NCBI GenBank assembly: GCA_946807835.1
Contig: OX327702.1
Coordinates: 16,864,001-16,928,000 of the forward strand
Source of the DNA: Ailanthus altissimus
Lineage: Eukaryota > Streptophyta > Magnoliopsida > Sapindales > Simaroubaceae
Direction of reading: 5' to 3'
Length of the DNA: 64,000 nt
Positions within the stretch are counted from its first letter, which is position 1, and each line of letters begins with the position of its first letter. This document shows, in pieces, positions 35,920-48,977 of the stretch. The notes under the pieces are model-generated. The model was not told the DNA's origin and ran no database searches. It saw only the letters and a list, made by a program, of their open reading frames with translations. Both the position numbers and the translations under genes were made by a program.

Positions 35920-36370
35920 TACTTTTTCGAATGACGAATTCACCATTCATTCTTCTGCAAGGAAAATAATTTAACACTCAAATTAGTATTTGCAAAAAAA
36001 AAAAAACCTCATGTGTGGAGGAGTTTATGCATGAATGAGTAGAGTTATGTATCTAGTAGATTATGAAGAATAAATAGGGAATAAATAATCGCTTATATTT
36101 ATTGCATATGAGTTCAATTCCTTTTTAAAATATGCATGCATGAATTGACTCTTTATTCAACCATATTTAATTGATAAAGCCTTCTATAATTGTTTACGTG
36201 TTGATATAAGAACTTTAAATGGGATTCCACCATTTTTGAGAAGTCTTATTTATGTTAAACCATAATTAATTAATTTAATTAGAATAAAACTCATAATTTG
36301 ATCCATTTCACTTCTCTATAATATCTCAACCTATTTAAAGCCTATGGATTAATGGGTCTTATAAGTATTA
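35920..36370 (+). repeat. dispersed direct repeat R1 (partner at 57,700)
   Basis: Collinear but diverged copy of 57,700-58,130: shared TTTAACACTCAAATTA-type start, TATGCATGCATGAATT, TTATTCAACCATATTT, GTTGATATAA and TCTCTATAATA blocks in the same order and orientation. The two copies lie just outside the two ends of the retrotransposon nest. They may be an ancestral tandem duplication or copies of an unrecognised repeat. Confidence 0.7.
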
Positions 36371-36399
36371 TGCATTTTTATAATTGAAACACAAAGGAT

Positions 36400-37685
36400 C
36401 CACCACCATTTCATGCGTTTCCACTTTGAAATAATTATAATAATAATTAAATTAATTATTCAAACACTTTTGAATAAATAATTTACTATATTAGTTTTTA
36501 CTAAAAAGGTTAATTGGTCAATTCAAGGTAAAAATAATTTATTAACCAAATTGTGCCATTTGTCAACATTCCATTAGTTAACAACTCTTGTTAACTAACT
36601 AAGTGATGTACTTAATAATTAAGTCTTAACAAATGTATATCTTAAAATAATTATTCGATTTGCTGGAATTTACAGGACTGAATTATTTAATTCAGTTCGC
36701 TAACCTAGTATGCAACGAGTACACTTTATATTGTGAGACTCTCTAGGTCTACGCTCATTTTTTCATATGAAATTCCTCTATATGTCTGTGAACGATACCC
36801 CACACACACATGTTACCAATATTACAAAGCAACGCGTTAGACCATATAAGAGGTTATAGTATATTCGTATAATCCCTCTATTATTTTTATCCTGGAAGAA
36901 CAGAGACATAGATCATCACCGTCAAATCTCTTTTTGCTTAACCGTGAACTTATCTCTAAATTTGTATCTGCAAAAATAATATTTGCAAATACTTTTATGA
37001 TATTGTTTATCCCTACAAAAAATATTTTTTAGGGTTTATGCTTGTGGCTACAAGATTGTCTAAAATATAATCTCGGAGCATCCTGATGTACAACTTACGC
37101 ATATAAGATGACAGATCTCATATCTACACATACCGGACTCTATGAGCATCAGACTATACCTAGCGACATATAGTAGTCAGAACTTAAAAAGTTTCTGACA
37201 TGTGTTGAACCAAAGTATGATGGATCACTCACAAGCCCACTTTGGTGCTCAGGTCAAAGAACTACGAATGCTACTTAACTCAAGAAGATCTTCTATTGAT
37301 GAATTTTATGAGATGTCTATTAGAGGTCCTTGTGAGTTTGTTCAGTACCCAGCCCTTACTAAACACCTATATCTCTATACAAGCTTCCACTAAGCTCATG
37401 GTTTGCTAAGATTAACTATCTAGACCATCTAAATATAGACATATATTGATCTATATAAATGAGTTTTACTGATAGACCTATATCAGTAAAATTAGACTAG
37501 GAATATAATATTTGATAACATACTTATATAATGATGTTTCCTAGCACCATTTGTAACTCTTTGCAATTACGTCATTACTAATATATTCTCAGGTCTTTGT
37601 TCAATTTTTGACAAGGCTCTAACTCTTTAGATTTTTCTAGCCCTTAACCTGCTAACTCTTAGCACTACTTACTAATGTATCTTCT
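36400..37685 (-). repeat. LTR fragment of main Copia family, copy J
   Basis: Matches the minus orientation of the family LTR from its AT-rich middle to about 190 bp short of its start. Shared landmarks include TGCAACGAGTACACTTTATAT, CACCGTCAAATCTC, GGATCACTCACAAGCCCAC and ACTCTTTGCAATTACGTCATT. Both ends are truncated. Confidence 0.8.
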
Positions 37686-39022
37686 AAACTTACTTCAAAG
37701 CTACACCCACTAGCTTCACCTATGCCACTTTTCTTGCGCACTCACAATGAAGGATAAGTTATGGACCTTAACCCCAATGGATCTCAGAGTGGTTGTGGGT
37801 TCTCCTTCTTTAGACGCTCAAGCCTTCTACAAGTGCATCGTGTTCTATGAGTTCCTTTCGACGATGTCCTATTTCTTTAGAATGTGGATGATAGCCATTT
37901 TAGCGAGAATTTTTATATATGCTACGCTTATACAGGGTTCTTCTCTAACATAAGTTAGTTTTCTTCTCTTTGCTTTTCTTCAATTGATTCTTTTTGTATT
38001 ATGTATAGATATTTTTGCTTTCTTGTGTAACTATTGACGTTCAGGTTGTTCTAGTCTCTCTGAAGGGTGAGATTTTAGACTTTTCTCTAGTTAATACTTC
38101 CTTAGGTCCTTACAGCTTCCCTGATGCAGGTGAAGACTCTCAAAATGATTGTCGAGCCTTGAAACTAGTCTTTACTCATACTCCAAAGGTTTTAGAAATG
38201 GTCACTACTTCCAACCCAATTCCTTTAAATGATTTTTCTGCTATTAATCTAACCACCACCCATTTTTATACTGTCTGGCCTTCAACTTCTAGCCCTTCAT
38301 TCATTTTAATTCTTCCCCCTCCAACACCTTTTATTCTTACTGAAACCTAAATGACCCATCTTGTAGGAGTTAGTTTTATTATGCCTACTACGAAACTAAT
38401 CTCTCCCTTATTGGTGCCTTTCATGAGGATGAGGGTTGGTATTTGTTTCTAGAAACTATTTCTTGCTTTTGTTGATGTTATACTTACACTAACATTATTT
38501 TGTATTTCCATAAATCTCTAAGCTTTTATGGAGGATCTTTTAAATGTCCTTCTAGACTTTCTATAACATGAGGCAAAGAAAGTAAAGACCTGGAGAATGA
38601 AGAAGAGGGGTTTAAAAGTATACTTAGTAGCGCAAAAGCACCTTTATCTTTCAAGAAACAATGGGCTTAACCTTCTTATCAGGTTTTAACTTCTAAATCT
38701 ACACCGGAGACTGTTAAGATGGAGTCCTAAGGTTGCATCAAATCCTGCTAGTGGTAAAGTCCTAGTTCTAGAACTTGAGGGCACTACAGAAACAGGATTA
38801 TAAAGGTTCCATGCATTGTGCCTAAGCCTCATTCATTTACTTGAGATCATGTGCCTAGAATTTTTCATTCCTCTTAGTTTTCTCTTGATTCTCTTTCTTT
38901 TTTCTTTATTTTTTGTTTCTAATTCTTCATAGTTCCATTCTTATAGATGACCCAATCAACAATAAAAGCAACTCAAAGTGTTCTACTCCTCCCCTTAGAA
39001 CAAGATAAGAAGAAGGAGCATG
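37686..39022. other. unclassified region upstream of solo Gypsy LTR
   Basis: Low-copy-looking sequence with plus-strand open stretches at 37,747-37,953 and 38,015-38,350; neither matches a family I recognise. The last 25 bp are purine-rich. The region appears to continue across the solo LTR into 40,328-40,482. It may be part of a retroelement without recognisable domains or the remnant of a host gene. Confidence 0.35.
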
Positions 39023-40327
39023 TGATAAGAGCATATAAAGACTATTATTTCTTTCATCCTGGGCTTAGATTTTACTCCAAATAAGGAGTATTTGGCTATT
39101 TATTTATGGTTTTTGATCATATATAGGTTTAACATCCAAGGGGTGAAAATAGTGAAAGAATCAAATTCAAAACAATGAAAAACAGAGGAATCAATAGCAC
39201 AGGACCAGCGCCACAGCACCTAATAAAGAAACCCGAGTGTCACGGTGCCAAGTTGGCTCCCAACATCTGACCTTTTCCATGACTCAGTACCACGATGCCT
39301 AATCCCCAGTACCATGGCTCTTTTTCAACAACAGAAATCATTTCTCAAGTCTTCTATTTCGACTTAAATTCGAACACCATGTCCCTAACATTACAAAAAC
39401 AGATAAAAGAATCCCTCATTTACAGCCAAAGACAAAGAATATCAAAGGCAACTTAGAACAAATCAATAAACAACAAAAAAAATAAGAAATTAAAGCAAGA
39501 ATTGAAGATTAGAGATCAAGATTTGTGCAATCAATTTAGGAGAGAAATAAGTGATCCAGGGCATCAACCTTGTGTTATTTCTTCTATTTTCTTAGTTTTA
39601 TGATCTTGTTCATGATGTCTTTTAAACTTAATATGTAATTGGATTTTATTGACTCTCATAATTTATTAACTTAATAGATTAAATTGATTCATTTTATCTT
39701 ATGTTTAATGTTTCCATTATGTCAAGCCAATATTTTGAATGATCAAAGAACCCTAATGATCTTGAAAGAGGAATTTATGTATTTAGCTCAGGATAGTTTA
39801 GTGCATGATCATGGGGTGATAGCTATGAGTTCCATGTAAGACAGACATATACTTAGATGGCATATATGGCATGATTAGACTTGTTCTTAATGAATTATAT
39901 TCTATTCAGATTATCATACATATATAGGTAATTATTATGGTGTAATATAGTTATTTGACCATTGACAGATGCTTATAACGAGATTAGAGTATAGCCAGCA
40001 ATTTATTATTAAGAGATTAACTAAGAGATTAATAAGTTCAATGAAATATAAGGAGATAAGTCGAAATCTTAGATTTTATTTGATTGGTAAATTTAATCTT
40101 CTTGCTTATTTTTTATTAATATTAGGTTTAATTTAGTATAATTAGATTGATTAATTAATTAAAATTCATCTTTTGATTTATTTGGATAAAAGTTAAAGTA
40201 GGATTAATTCTAGTACTTGATTGAAAGAAATTGGTTTAATAAGTCCTCGTGGGAAAGATATCTAGACTTTATTTCTATATTACTTGATAAGATAGCGTGC
40301 ATTTATGCTTACCTATTGCACACTTCA
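39023..40327 (+). mobile_element. solo LTR, Ty3/Gypsy Athila/Tat-like
   Basis: A 1,305-bp unit beginning TGATAAGAGCATATA and ending TTGCACACTTCA. It is homologous along its length to 56,059-57,431, the 3' LTR of element G. Shared blocks include GGCTATTTATTTATGG, the CACGGTGCC-type GC patch near 39,200-39,330 and ATGATCTTGTTCATGATG. Flanking 5-mers GCATG and GCAAG match at four of five positions. No primer-binding site follows, so it is a solo LTR rather than the 5' partner of 56,059. Confidence 0.8.
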
Positions 40328-40482
40328 GCAAGCCGACATCTTCTTCTAGAATGGGAACTTTAATGGGGAAGGGTCTTGCATATAGATACTCACTTTCCTG
40401 GACACCCCTATGTGATTCACGAATGGAAGAGGAAAATTTTACTCCTTGATTTTAGAATGAAGGGATTCAAAGATGTTGTAAG
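40328..40482. other. continuation of the unclassified target region
   Basis: Short stretch between the solo Gypsy LTR and Copia D. If the solo LTR is removed, it joins the sequence ending at 39,022. No domain recognised. Confidence 0.4.
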
Positions 40483-42561
40483 TGTAAGGGATCAACTGTG
40501 TACAGGTGTATGCATGTGGTAGCGTGTTAATAGCAAAATACGCATCTAATACATATTTTAAAGTAGTGAAATTATAAAACAGATAATTAACACACTAATC
40601 ATATATTAATCAAATTAATATATAAATTATAAAATTGAGAAATTACCAATACGTGTAATGCTTTACACATTTTTAATACGTGTAATGCTTTACATGTTTT
40701 TCTCTGGAGTCCGCCTAGAGTTATACTCGTTGTTAATTCTAGTTATCAACTTGGTGGATTTGATATTCTAGAACAGCAGCTCCTGAACCCAACGTAGGAT
40801 TAACTCTTTAATCCCAAATGGCCAGTTGAATCTTTTGCTCTTTCTTTCTCTCGGTGATGAAGAGAAGAAATAGAAATGAAAGCAACAACTTGCTTCGGTT
40901 CTTTTCTTTTTGAGCAAATATGAAACGGATAAATGAGAAAATGAAAATAACCTTTTTTCTTTTTCAATTCTTCACACCTTTTCCGTTTGTAATCACACTT
41001 ATATATATCTTTACAATAAAAAATTAATATCACAATATATTATTAATATAAATGCCATAGGTGGTAAAAAAAAAAAATATTTTATATATAATGCATGACA
41101 ACTATCATGCATTATATATATTATATTATTATAAATAAAATATAATAAAATAACATATTGTATTAGAGATATTTGATTATTTAACATTTAAATAATTAAT
41201 AAGTGAGGTGACAATGTTACTCCTCATAAATAGTTACCAAGTATACTCTTTAGTGGGTCCCACCAAATCTCACATTTTGATAAACTCAACCGAGGATCCA
41301 CAATGCGTCACGTATCATTTTACAATTAGTGAATAACAATTATTTACTAATTGTTGTATTTAACACTTAAATATGTATATACACGTATTTTCGTGGTAAC
41401 GTTAGATATTATTGGATTAAACAACTTAATCCAGTACTCTGCCCAATGCATAATGAATACACTCCATATAGCTGGACTCCCTAGGTCCAAGCCCAATTCG
41501 TCAAATGGAACTATTTCATAAGTCCGTGAGCCATGCCCTATGCACACGTCATGAATATTACAAATCGACGCGTTGAACCATATAAGTTGAGGTTACAATG
41601 CATACGTATAGTCCTTTCATCATATATATCTTGGATGTGTAGAGACATAAATCCACATCGTCAAATCCCTATATGCTCATCAATAAACCTATCTCCAGAA
41701 TGGTATCCCAATTGAATAATATGAGCAAAACTCTTTGCCATATTGTTTAACCCATGAAAACACCATTTTGAGTTAACTGCTTACGGCCATAAGATTTTCC
41801 TGAGATACTACCTTGGAGCATCTAGATATATCACTCCCTATGAGAACTGATGGATCCTATATCTGCACACACCGGACTCTCTGAGCATTGGACAATACCT
41901 AGCGACACCCAACGGTCAGACCATGAAAAGTCTCTGACATACGTGGAACCAAAGCATGGTGGATCACTCACAAGCCCACCATAGTCATGAGGTTTGAGGA
42001 CCACGTATACTACTCAACTCGATAGGATCTTCCATTGATGGCAACATAGGATGTCTATTGGGGTCCTCATGAGTCTATTCAGTACTCAGTCCTAACTGAA
42101 TACTTGTATGCCTATACAATCTCTAAGATGCTAGTCAGCTATGAACAACCAACTGTACCTTATAGATATAGACATACACTGATCTATATAAATTAATAGA
42201 ATCTACTAACAGACTTGCGTTAGTAGAAATAGATCAGGAACTATGTATTTGAGAACATGCTTGCATAATGGCACATCCTAGCAACTTATTGCAACTCTTG
42301 CAACTATATCATTATTAGCATATTCTGAGGTCTTTGTCTCGTTACAGACAATCTTCCAACTCTTGAAATATTTGCTAACTCTTAGCACCAGTGTAAACTC
42401 CTTTAGACTGTATCCGAACTCCTTCAGATATAACAAAGTCTTTAGCGTAACAAGTATTAAACTATATAATTAAAAGGTAATTAGCGATATAACAAAAAAT
42501 ACTCTGTATAGATATCAAATATTTATACAAAACTAGGATGGCACGTAGGCACAACCCTAAC
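40483..42561 (-). repeat. 3' LTR, copy D
   Basis: Plus-strand left end TGTAAGGGATCAACTGTG, right end CACAACCCTAAC, about 2,079 bp. Its left part is collinear with 47,559-48,180. The TG that should open the LTR on the minus strand is mutated (AG). Confidence 0.9.
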
Positions 42562-42562
42562 T

Positions 42563-42578
42563 ATCTCTCACTTTCCCT
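42563..42578 (-). promoter_or_regulatory. polypurine tract, copy D
   Basis: Minus-strand AGGGAAAGTGAGAGAT immediately before the 3' LTR. It overlaps the last base pairs of the pol stop codon (TAG, 42,579-42,577). Confidence 0.85.
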
Positions 42579-45500
42579 AGTGCCAATCACAGTGGTATCT
42601 AATACCCATGAACTCCACGTGTTTCTCAAACACCTTTGGAGTTAAGGCTTTGGTAAGTGAGTCCGTTATATTATTTACAGAATCTATTCTGCAAATAACT
42701 ACATCTCCCTTGGCCAAGATTTCTCTAATGATGTGATATTTCCACTCCACATGCTTAGACTTCTGGTGTGCTCTTAGCTCATTTGCTTGTGCTATGGCCC
42801 CATTATTGTTGCAAAATAATGGGATAGGATCTAATGAATTTGGAACTATTCTAAGCTCAGCGACAAACTTACGAATCCAAACAGCTTCCTTTGCAGCTTC
42901 AGAAGCTGTAATGTACTCTGCCTCTGTGGTAGAGTCAGCTGTGGACCCCTGTTTGGTACTCTTCTAGCTCACTGCTCCACCATTAAGAGTAAACACATAT
43001 CCAGATGTAGACTTTCTATCATTTAGATCAGACTGAAAGTCTGAATCTTTGTATCCTTTCACTTGAATATCATTATCTCTATAAATGAGAAACTTATCCT
43101 TCATACCCCTAAAGTATTTTAGGACATGTTTGACCGCCATCTAATTGCTGTCACCTGGATCAGATTGATACTGACTTGTAACACTTACAACCATACTGAT
43201 ATCAGGTCTCATGCACATTATAGCATACATCAAGCTGCCAACAGCTGATGCATATGGTATGTTAGATATTCTAACCCTTTCATCTTCCATCTGAAGAGAC
43301 ATTCTCCTAGAAAGATGAACACCATGTCTAAAAGGTACATTTACCGTCTTACAATTAGTAAAACTATACCTTTCTAAGACGCTATCGATGTATGATGACT
43401 GAGAGAGTCCAATTAGCTTCCTAGCTCTATCTCTATAGGGCTTTATTCCCAGTATATAGGAAGTTTCTCCTAAGTCTTTCATAGAGAAATTCTTACTCAT
43501 ATAGCTTTTCGTGGATTACAACATACTAAAATCATTCTCAATTATCAGTATGTCATCACATAGAGAACTAGGAAGACGATCATACTCCCACTTACCATTT
43601 TATACACACAAGCTTCTTCATTGTTTTTTATGAAACCAAACTTTTTGATTACCTCATCAAAACGATGATTCCAACTTCGGGAGGCTTGCTTAAGTCTATA
43701 AATGGACTTCTTCAGCCTGCATACTAGACTAGAAGTTTGGCTGGATGTAAAACCTTCAGGCTATTTCATGAATATCTCCTCCTTGAGGTATCCATTTAGG
43801 AACACCATCTGTCAAATCTTAAAGTCATAGTATGCACAAGTGCCAACAAAATCCTAATTGACTTAAGCATCGCAACTGGTGCAAAGATCTCCTCATAATC
43901 AATCCTAGATCACTGATAATAACCTTTTGCCACCAGTCAGGCCTTAAAGGTCTCTACCTTTCCATCAGGCCCTCGCTTCTGCTTGTAAATCTATTTACAA
44001 CCGATAGGAACAATTCTTTCGAGAAGCGGAACCAAGTCCCAGACTTGATTTTGATGCATAGAGTCAATTTTGGATTCCATGACTTGTTGCCATTTACCCG
44101 AGTTGATGTCTAACATCGTCTCCCTGTAAGTCAAAGGATTGTTTCCTTCTATCAAGAAAACCCTAAGTGCACCTTCAAGCATCTGTCCATACCTAAGAGG
44201 TGTCCTGGACATTCTTTCAAACCTACGTGGAGGTATGTTAAAGGTACACTGCTTTCTTGACCTTGAGGATCCATATATAGCTTATCAGGTTCAAGATTGA
44301 CTTCATCAAGTATAATATTTCTACAATCCCTACGATCCTCAAGAAACTGTTTCTCAAGGAAAGTGGCATTCTGAGCAATGAACACATTTCGTTCCTCTGG
44401 ATCATAGAATTGATATCCCATTGAATTCTTAGGATACCCAATGAACCTGTACTTGTACCCCATGGGTGCAAGTTTATCTTGTTGCATAACTTTTAGTTAA
44501 GCAAGACAACCTTAAATCTTAAGATACTTTAGACTCGGCTTCCTACCCTTCATCATCTCTTGTGCAGTGGTAGGAACAGCTTTAGATGGAACTTTATTCA
44601 AGATATGAGTAGCAGTGTTGAGAGCATGACCCTACAGGTATTTTGGAAGATCGATAAAGTTCATAATCAATTAGACTATATCCAATAAAGTTTAATTCCT
44701 CCTCTACAAAACACCATTGTGTTGTGGAGTACCCAGAGGACTATATTGAGCGAGAATCCCATTCTCCTATACATAGTTCAAAAAATCACTGCTCATGTAT
44801 TTACCGCCTCGATCTGATCGGAGGCACTTAATGTACATGCCAGTTTGTTTCTCTACTTCTAGTCAGAATTCTTTGAACTTTTCAAAGGTTTCTGACTTGT
44901 ATTTCAACAGAAACACATAACCATATCATGACCAATCATTGATAAAGGTTACAAAGTATCGAAACCCACCCATTGTTTTTGTTGGATTCATTGGACCGCA
45001 TACATCACTATGTATCAGTTCCAATAAACCAGCAGTACAGTGTCCAACATCGGTAAATAGAGATTTAGTCATCTTCCCTTGAATACAAGATTCATAAACT
45101 GGATAAGGCTTCATGGTCAAATTAGGTATCTAACCATCCTTAACCAGACGGGATAGACGTCTCACACCTATATGGCCTAATCAATTATGCCACATTTCGA
45201 TTTCATTTAAAGTTTTCGATCTTATATGTTCATTACTAGAACTAGCTTGAACATTCATGACATTGCTCACTGTATCCAATGCATAATACCTATTCACTAA
45301 CTGACACTCAGCTAACAAAACATCATACATATCATATAAATACAAAGAACGATTTCGTATTTACATGATAACCTTCACTGTCAAGCACAGGAAGCGATAC
45401 AATCTGTTTGATAATATTGGGTACATAATAACAATTATACAAAATAACTGTTCTATTACCAGGGAGAAGCAAATTAAAATGTCTAACAGAGTAGACCCGC

Positions 45501-46506
45501 AGAAACTCTCCATTTCCCGTTCTGAGCATCACTTCTCCTGGGTTCAGCATCCTAACTTCCCTCAGTCCCTGCAACACATTGTAGATGTGAGAAGAACATG
45601 CGGTATCTAATACCCAGCCAGTACAAGCATCAAATGCTAAAGAAATGTCAATAATAGTCAAGCACATACCTGAAGGAGTCTTCTTCAGAATGGCAAGGTA
45701 CCTGGGGCAGTTGCGCTTCCAGTGCTCATCCTTGCCGCAAAAGAAACACTTTCCTTTCACTTTCTTCTCACGAGGCTTGGATATCTGCTATCTCTGAGGA
45801 GCCATGCAGGGTGACTTCTTCACTATCTTCTTCTTCCCTTTGGACTTCCCAGAAGCCCTTGGGGTAGAAGATGAGGCACCCTGGACCAAAAGGGCCGAGC
45901 CCCCTTTACACATATCCTCCTCAGCTGTCTTCAACAAATTATGAACCTTAGCATATGTTATGGTCAAAGCTTGCATATTGAAATTCATAACAAACTGAAC
46001 AAATGACCTTGACAACGATTAGAGAATCAAGATATTCCCCAAATTGTTATTTGGAAACATGTCCATAGTCTCCAATTCTCAATGTACCCAATCATCTTGA
46101 GTACATGGGGACTAATAGGACTACCCTCACCTAGTTTAGCCTAAAAGAGCGCATTGGCAACCTTATACATCTCGACCTGAGGTCGATCACCAAAGAGCTC
46201 TTTCAAGTGCAGCATTATACTACTAGCACTGTCCATACGGACATGCTCCCGCTGCAACTCTGTAGACATCGAGGCGAGGATGTACGATTTAACTCTTAAA
46301 TCGTCATCCAACTATTTCTAATATGTCTTATTTTCTTTAGGGGAGGTATCATCAGAAACACCTTGGAGCATCTTTTAATCTATAACATATTCGACCCTTT
46401 CAAAATTCAGAACAATTCTGAGATTCATGAGCCAATCTGAATAATTCTCAGTGCCTTTGAGTTGGTGTGCATCCAATATGCACACCAATGGATTTGTAGA
46501 GGCCAT
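42577..46506 (-). pseudogene. Copia gag-pol polyprotein, copy D, decayed
   Basis: Starts ATGGCC at 46,506 and ends TAG at 42,577. Order on the minus strand: gag with an intact CCHC zinc knuckle (CFFCGKDEHWKRNC, about 45,750-45,705); protease motif LDTACSSHIY (about 45,620); pre-integrase (about 45,190-45,060); integrase core (HSDVCGPMNP, SDRGGKYMSS, GTPQHNGV); the linker (KYRFIGYPKNSMGYQFYDPE, near 44,460); reverse transcriptase with the box changed to LCDD (about 43,555) instead of YVDD; and RNase H (43,140-42,580, keeping CDNN- and AEY-type motifs). Open stretches of 64-142 codons are separated by single stops or shifts, so the decay is milder than in copy B. Confidence 0.92.
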
Positions 46507-47540
46507 CAGATCAAATCTAGCATAAACAAAACAAATTGGAGATGTTAACAAAAATTTTTAAATTGCTAATATAACGTTTTAAATCATGGGTATAACAATT
46601 ATACATTTTTCAATTTAAAACACCCTCTTACTGCTTTACATAAAGCCAATAATCTCTCAAACGAGAATACGATAATTTAAACTCATTTAAACTATACAGC
46701 GGGAAGTAGGTCCCATTGAAATTTACTATGGCCTCACGCTGTAGCAATATTGGCCTTTGTAAACCCAACAGGTAGACAACATTTGCCAATTGCATCTTAT
46801 ACAACCCTTACTTCTTGATCTTGAATAGACCTTATCCTTACGCTGTAGCAATATTGGATAAGTGTATTCCAGATTAACTTGTCAATTATCAAATATATGT
46901 TACTGATATTACCCTCACGCTATAGCAATATTGGGCAATACGTTTATATATATTTGCCTCATCTCATATTTAATCGGTATAGTCCAAACCAAACCGACCA
47001 AGTCTCTCACGTTGTAGCAATATTGGGAAAAGGCCGACGTGGTTCGTCTAACACCGTATTGACAAGACGATCAATATATAATATTATTTCATAATATTAT
47101 ATAATTTAATCTAATTAAGAGAGATTTTAGAGTTTAATAGATCCCCATCTCTTATGAGAGGTAATTCTCAATTAATAAATATTTATATATCAACATAATT
47201 AACACCCATCAGTAGAGTTCCCATTGTGACTCTTAATACAGAAAATTGATCTCGGTTTATAATACAGAATGATAACTCTTACCACTGCATCATATAAACC
47301 CTACATATGCAAAAATAATTTTGAAGCACTGTTCAAAAATACTGTAGTACGTGAACATTAACAATTACTGTTCATTAGCTATTATTCAAGTGAATAGTTC
47401 CAAAGCCGCGGCGATGACTACCAGCGCTGCAGCATCCAGTGTACCCATTTCGCATACCCATTTCAACACTTGAAACGCGTCATTTACACTGGGTCTTTTT
47501 TATTCCGTTCACTCAAACAACACCCAATTTTCACAAAACC
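46507..47540 (-). other. copy D untranslated leader with four phased motifs
   Basis: Minus-strand leader. The AATATTGCT core (AGCAATATT on the plus strand) lies at 46,743, 46,847, 46,924 and 47,016. Read from gag outward the spacings are 104, 77 and 92 bp, the mirror of copy B (90, 78, 103). The GC-rich hairpin block is reduced to a short piece at about 47,400-47,450. Confidence 0.85.
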
Positions 47541-47553
47541 GGCTCTGATACCA
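47541..47553 (-). promoter_or_regulatory. primer-binding site, copy D
   Basis: Minus-strand TGGTATCAGAGCC is a perfect match to the standard initiator-tRNA-Met complement used by plant Copia elements. It lies five bases from the LTR end. Confidence 0.95.
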
Positions 47554-47558
47554 CAATT

Positions 47559-48180
47559 TGTAAGGGATCAACTGTGTACAGGTGTATGCATGTGGTTGTG
47601 TGTTAATAGCAAAATATGCATCTAATACATATTTTAACGCAGCAGAATTATAAAATATACAATTAACACACTAATCATATATTAATCCAATTAATATATA
47701 AATGATAAAATTGAGAAATTACCAAGACCTATAATGTTTTACACATTTTTCTCCGAAGTCCGCCTGGAGTTATACGCATTGTCAGTTCTAGTTATCAACT
47801 TGGTGGGCTTGATAATCTAGAACAGCAGCTCCTAAACCCAATGTAGGATTAACTCTTTAATCCCAAATGGCCGGTTGAATCTTTTGCTCTTTCTTTCTCT
47901 CGATGATGAAGAGAAGAAATAGAAATGGAAGCAACAACTTGTTTCGGTTCTTTTCTTTTTGAGCAAATATGAAACGGATAAATAAGAAAATGAAAATAAC
48001 CTTTTTTCTTCTTCAATTCTTCACACCTTTTCCATTTGTAATCACACATATATATGTAAAATGACAATTTTACCCCTCATGAATAGTTACCAAGTATACC
48101 CCTTAGTGGGTCCCACCAAATCCCACACTTGGGTAAACTCAACCGAGGGTTCACAATGCGTCACGTATCATTTTACAATT
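47559..48180 (-). repeat. truncated 5' LTR, copy D
   Basis: Plus-strand start TGTAAGGGATCA. It matches 40,483-41,330 apart from an internal loss of about 190 bp, then stops at 48,180 after CGTATCATTTTACAATT. Confidence 0.85.
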
Positions 48181-48671
48181 TATGCAGATTAATAAATTTT
48201 GTTTAAATTCCTATAAATAACAATAGTACACATAAATAGCTATCTATTCTCATAAAATAATAAAATATCAAAATGAAAACATGAGAAAATATATAAAAAA
48301 TTTGCCCTTATCAGTACTTAATATCAAGGTTTATCAATCTCATTGCCATCTTCGTGACCCTTCCTATGGCATCTAATGTTGACAAGAAGCATTGTGAAGG
48401 ATAGAAAATGTATACCATGATGGGACGTACCTCGAAGTAATGTCTAAGCTTGTCCTTAACTTGTACGAGAATGAGTATAAGCTTCTTTGCCACTGAATAT
48501 TTAGTTTTTTTTCATCCAGTAGTACCTTGCTGGTATAAAAGATTGGTTTATGTTAACAATTTATTTCTTTGAATAGGACTGCGTTGGCTGCTACCTTGAA
48601 AAGTTTAAGATACAAGTATAAAGTCTCGTTAAGGAAGGGCATGAATAAGATTTATGGTTTTTATAAGTATT

Positions 48672-48704
<33 letters not shown>

Positions 48705-48895
48705 TTCCATCTACAATGGTTCTGATAAGTTCCCTTGTTTGGTCTTGATAGCTTGGAAGAATAGTCTACATTGGTTTAACATTTAGCGAAGAAGACAGGA
48801 GCACGAACGAGGTAGCTTACGTTTTTTTTTTCATCCTTACTATGCATATAGAGTATGAGCGGGAAACAAGACAATAACGCAATGCGAGACCATAG

Positions 48896-48940
48896 TGTTA
48901 GGGTTGTGCCTACGTGCCATCCCAGTTTTGTATGAATATT

Positions 48941-48977
<37 letters not shown>

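Larger units (their letters stand above)
40483..48180 (-). mobile_element. Ty1/Copia retrotransposon, copy D (nearly complete, 5' LTR truncated)
   Basis: Minus-strand member of the main Copia family: 3' LTR 42,561-40,483, polypurine tract, gag-pol 46,506-42,577, leader, intact primer-binding site and a truncated 5' LTR. It is the best preserved coding copy in the window, with long open stretches of gag, protease, integrase and reverse transcriptase, but it still has stops and frameshifts. The 5' LTR breaks off at 48,180 against Gypsy-derived sequence. The 5' LTR also lacks about 190 bp that the 3' LTR retains (40,998-41,208 equivalent). Confidence 0.92.
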
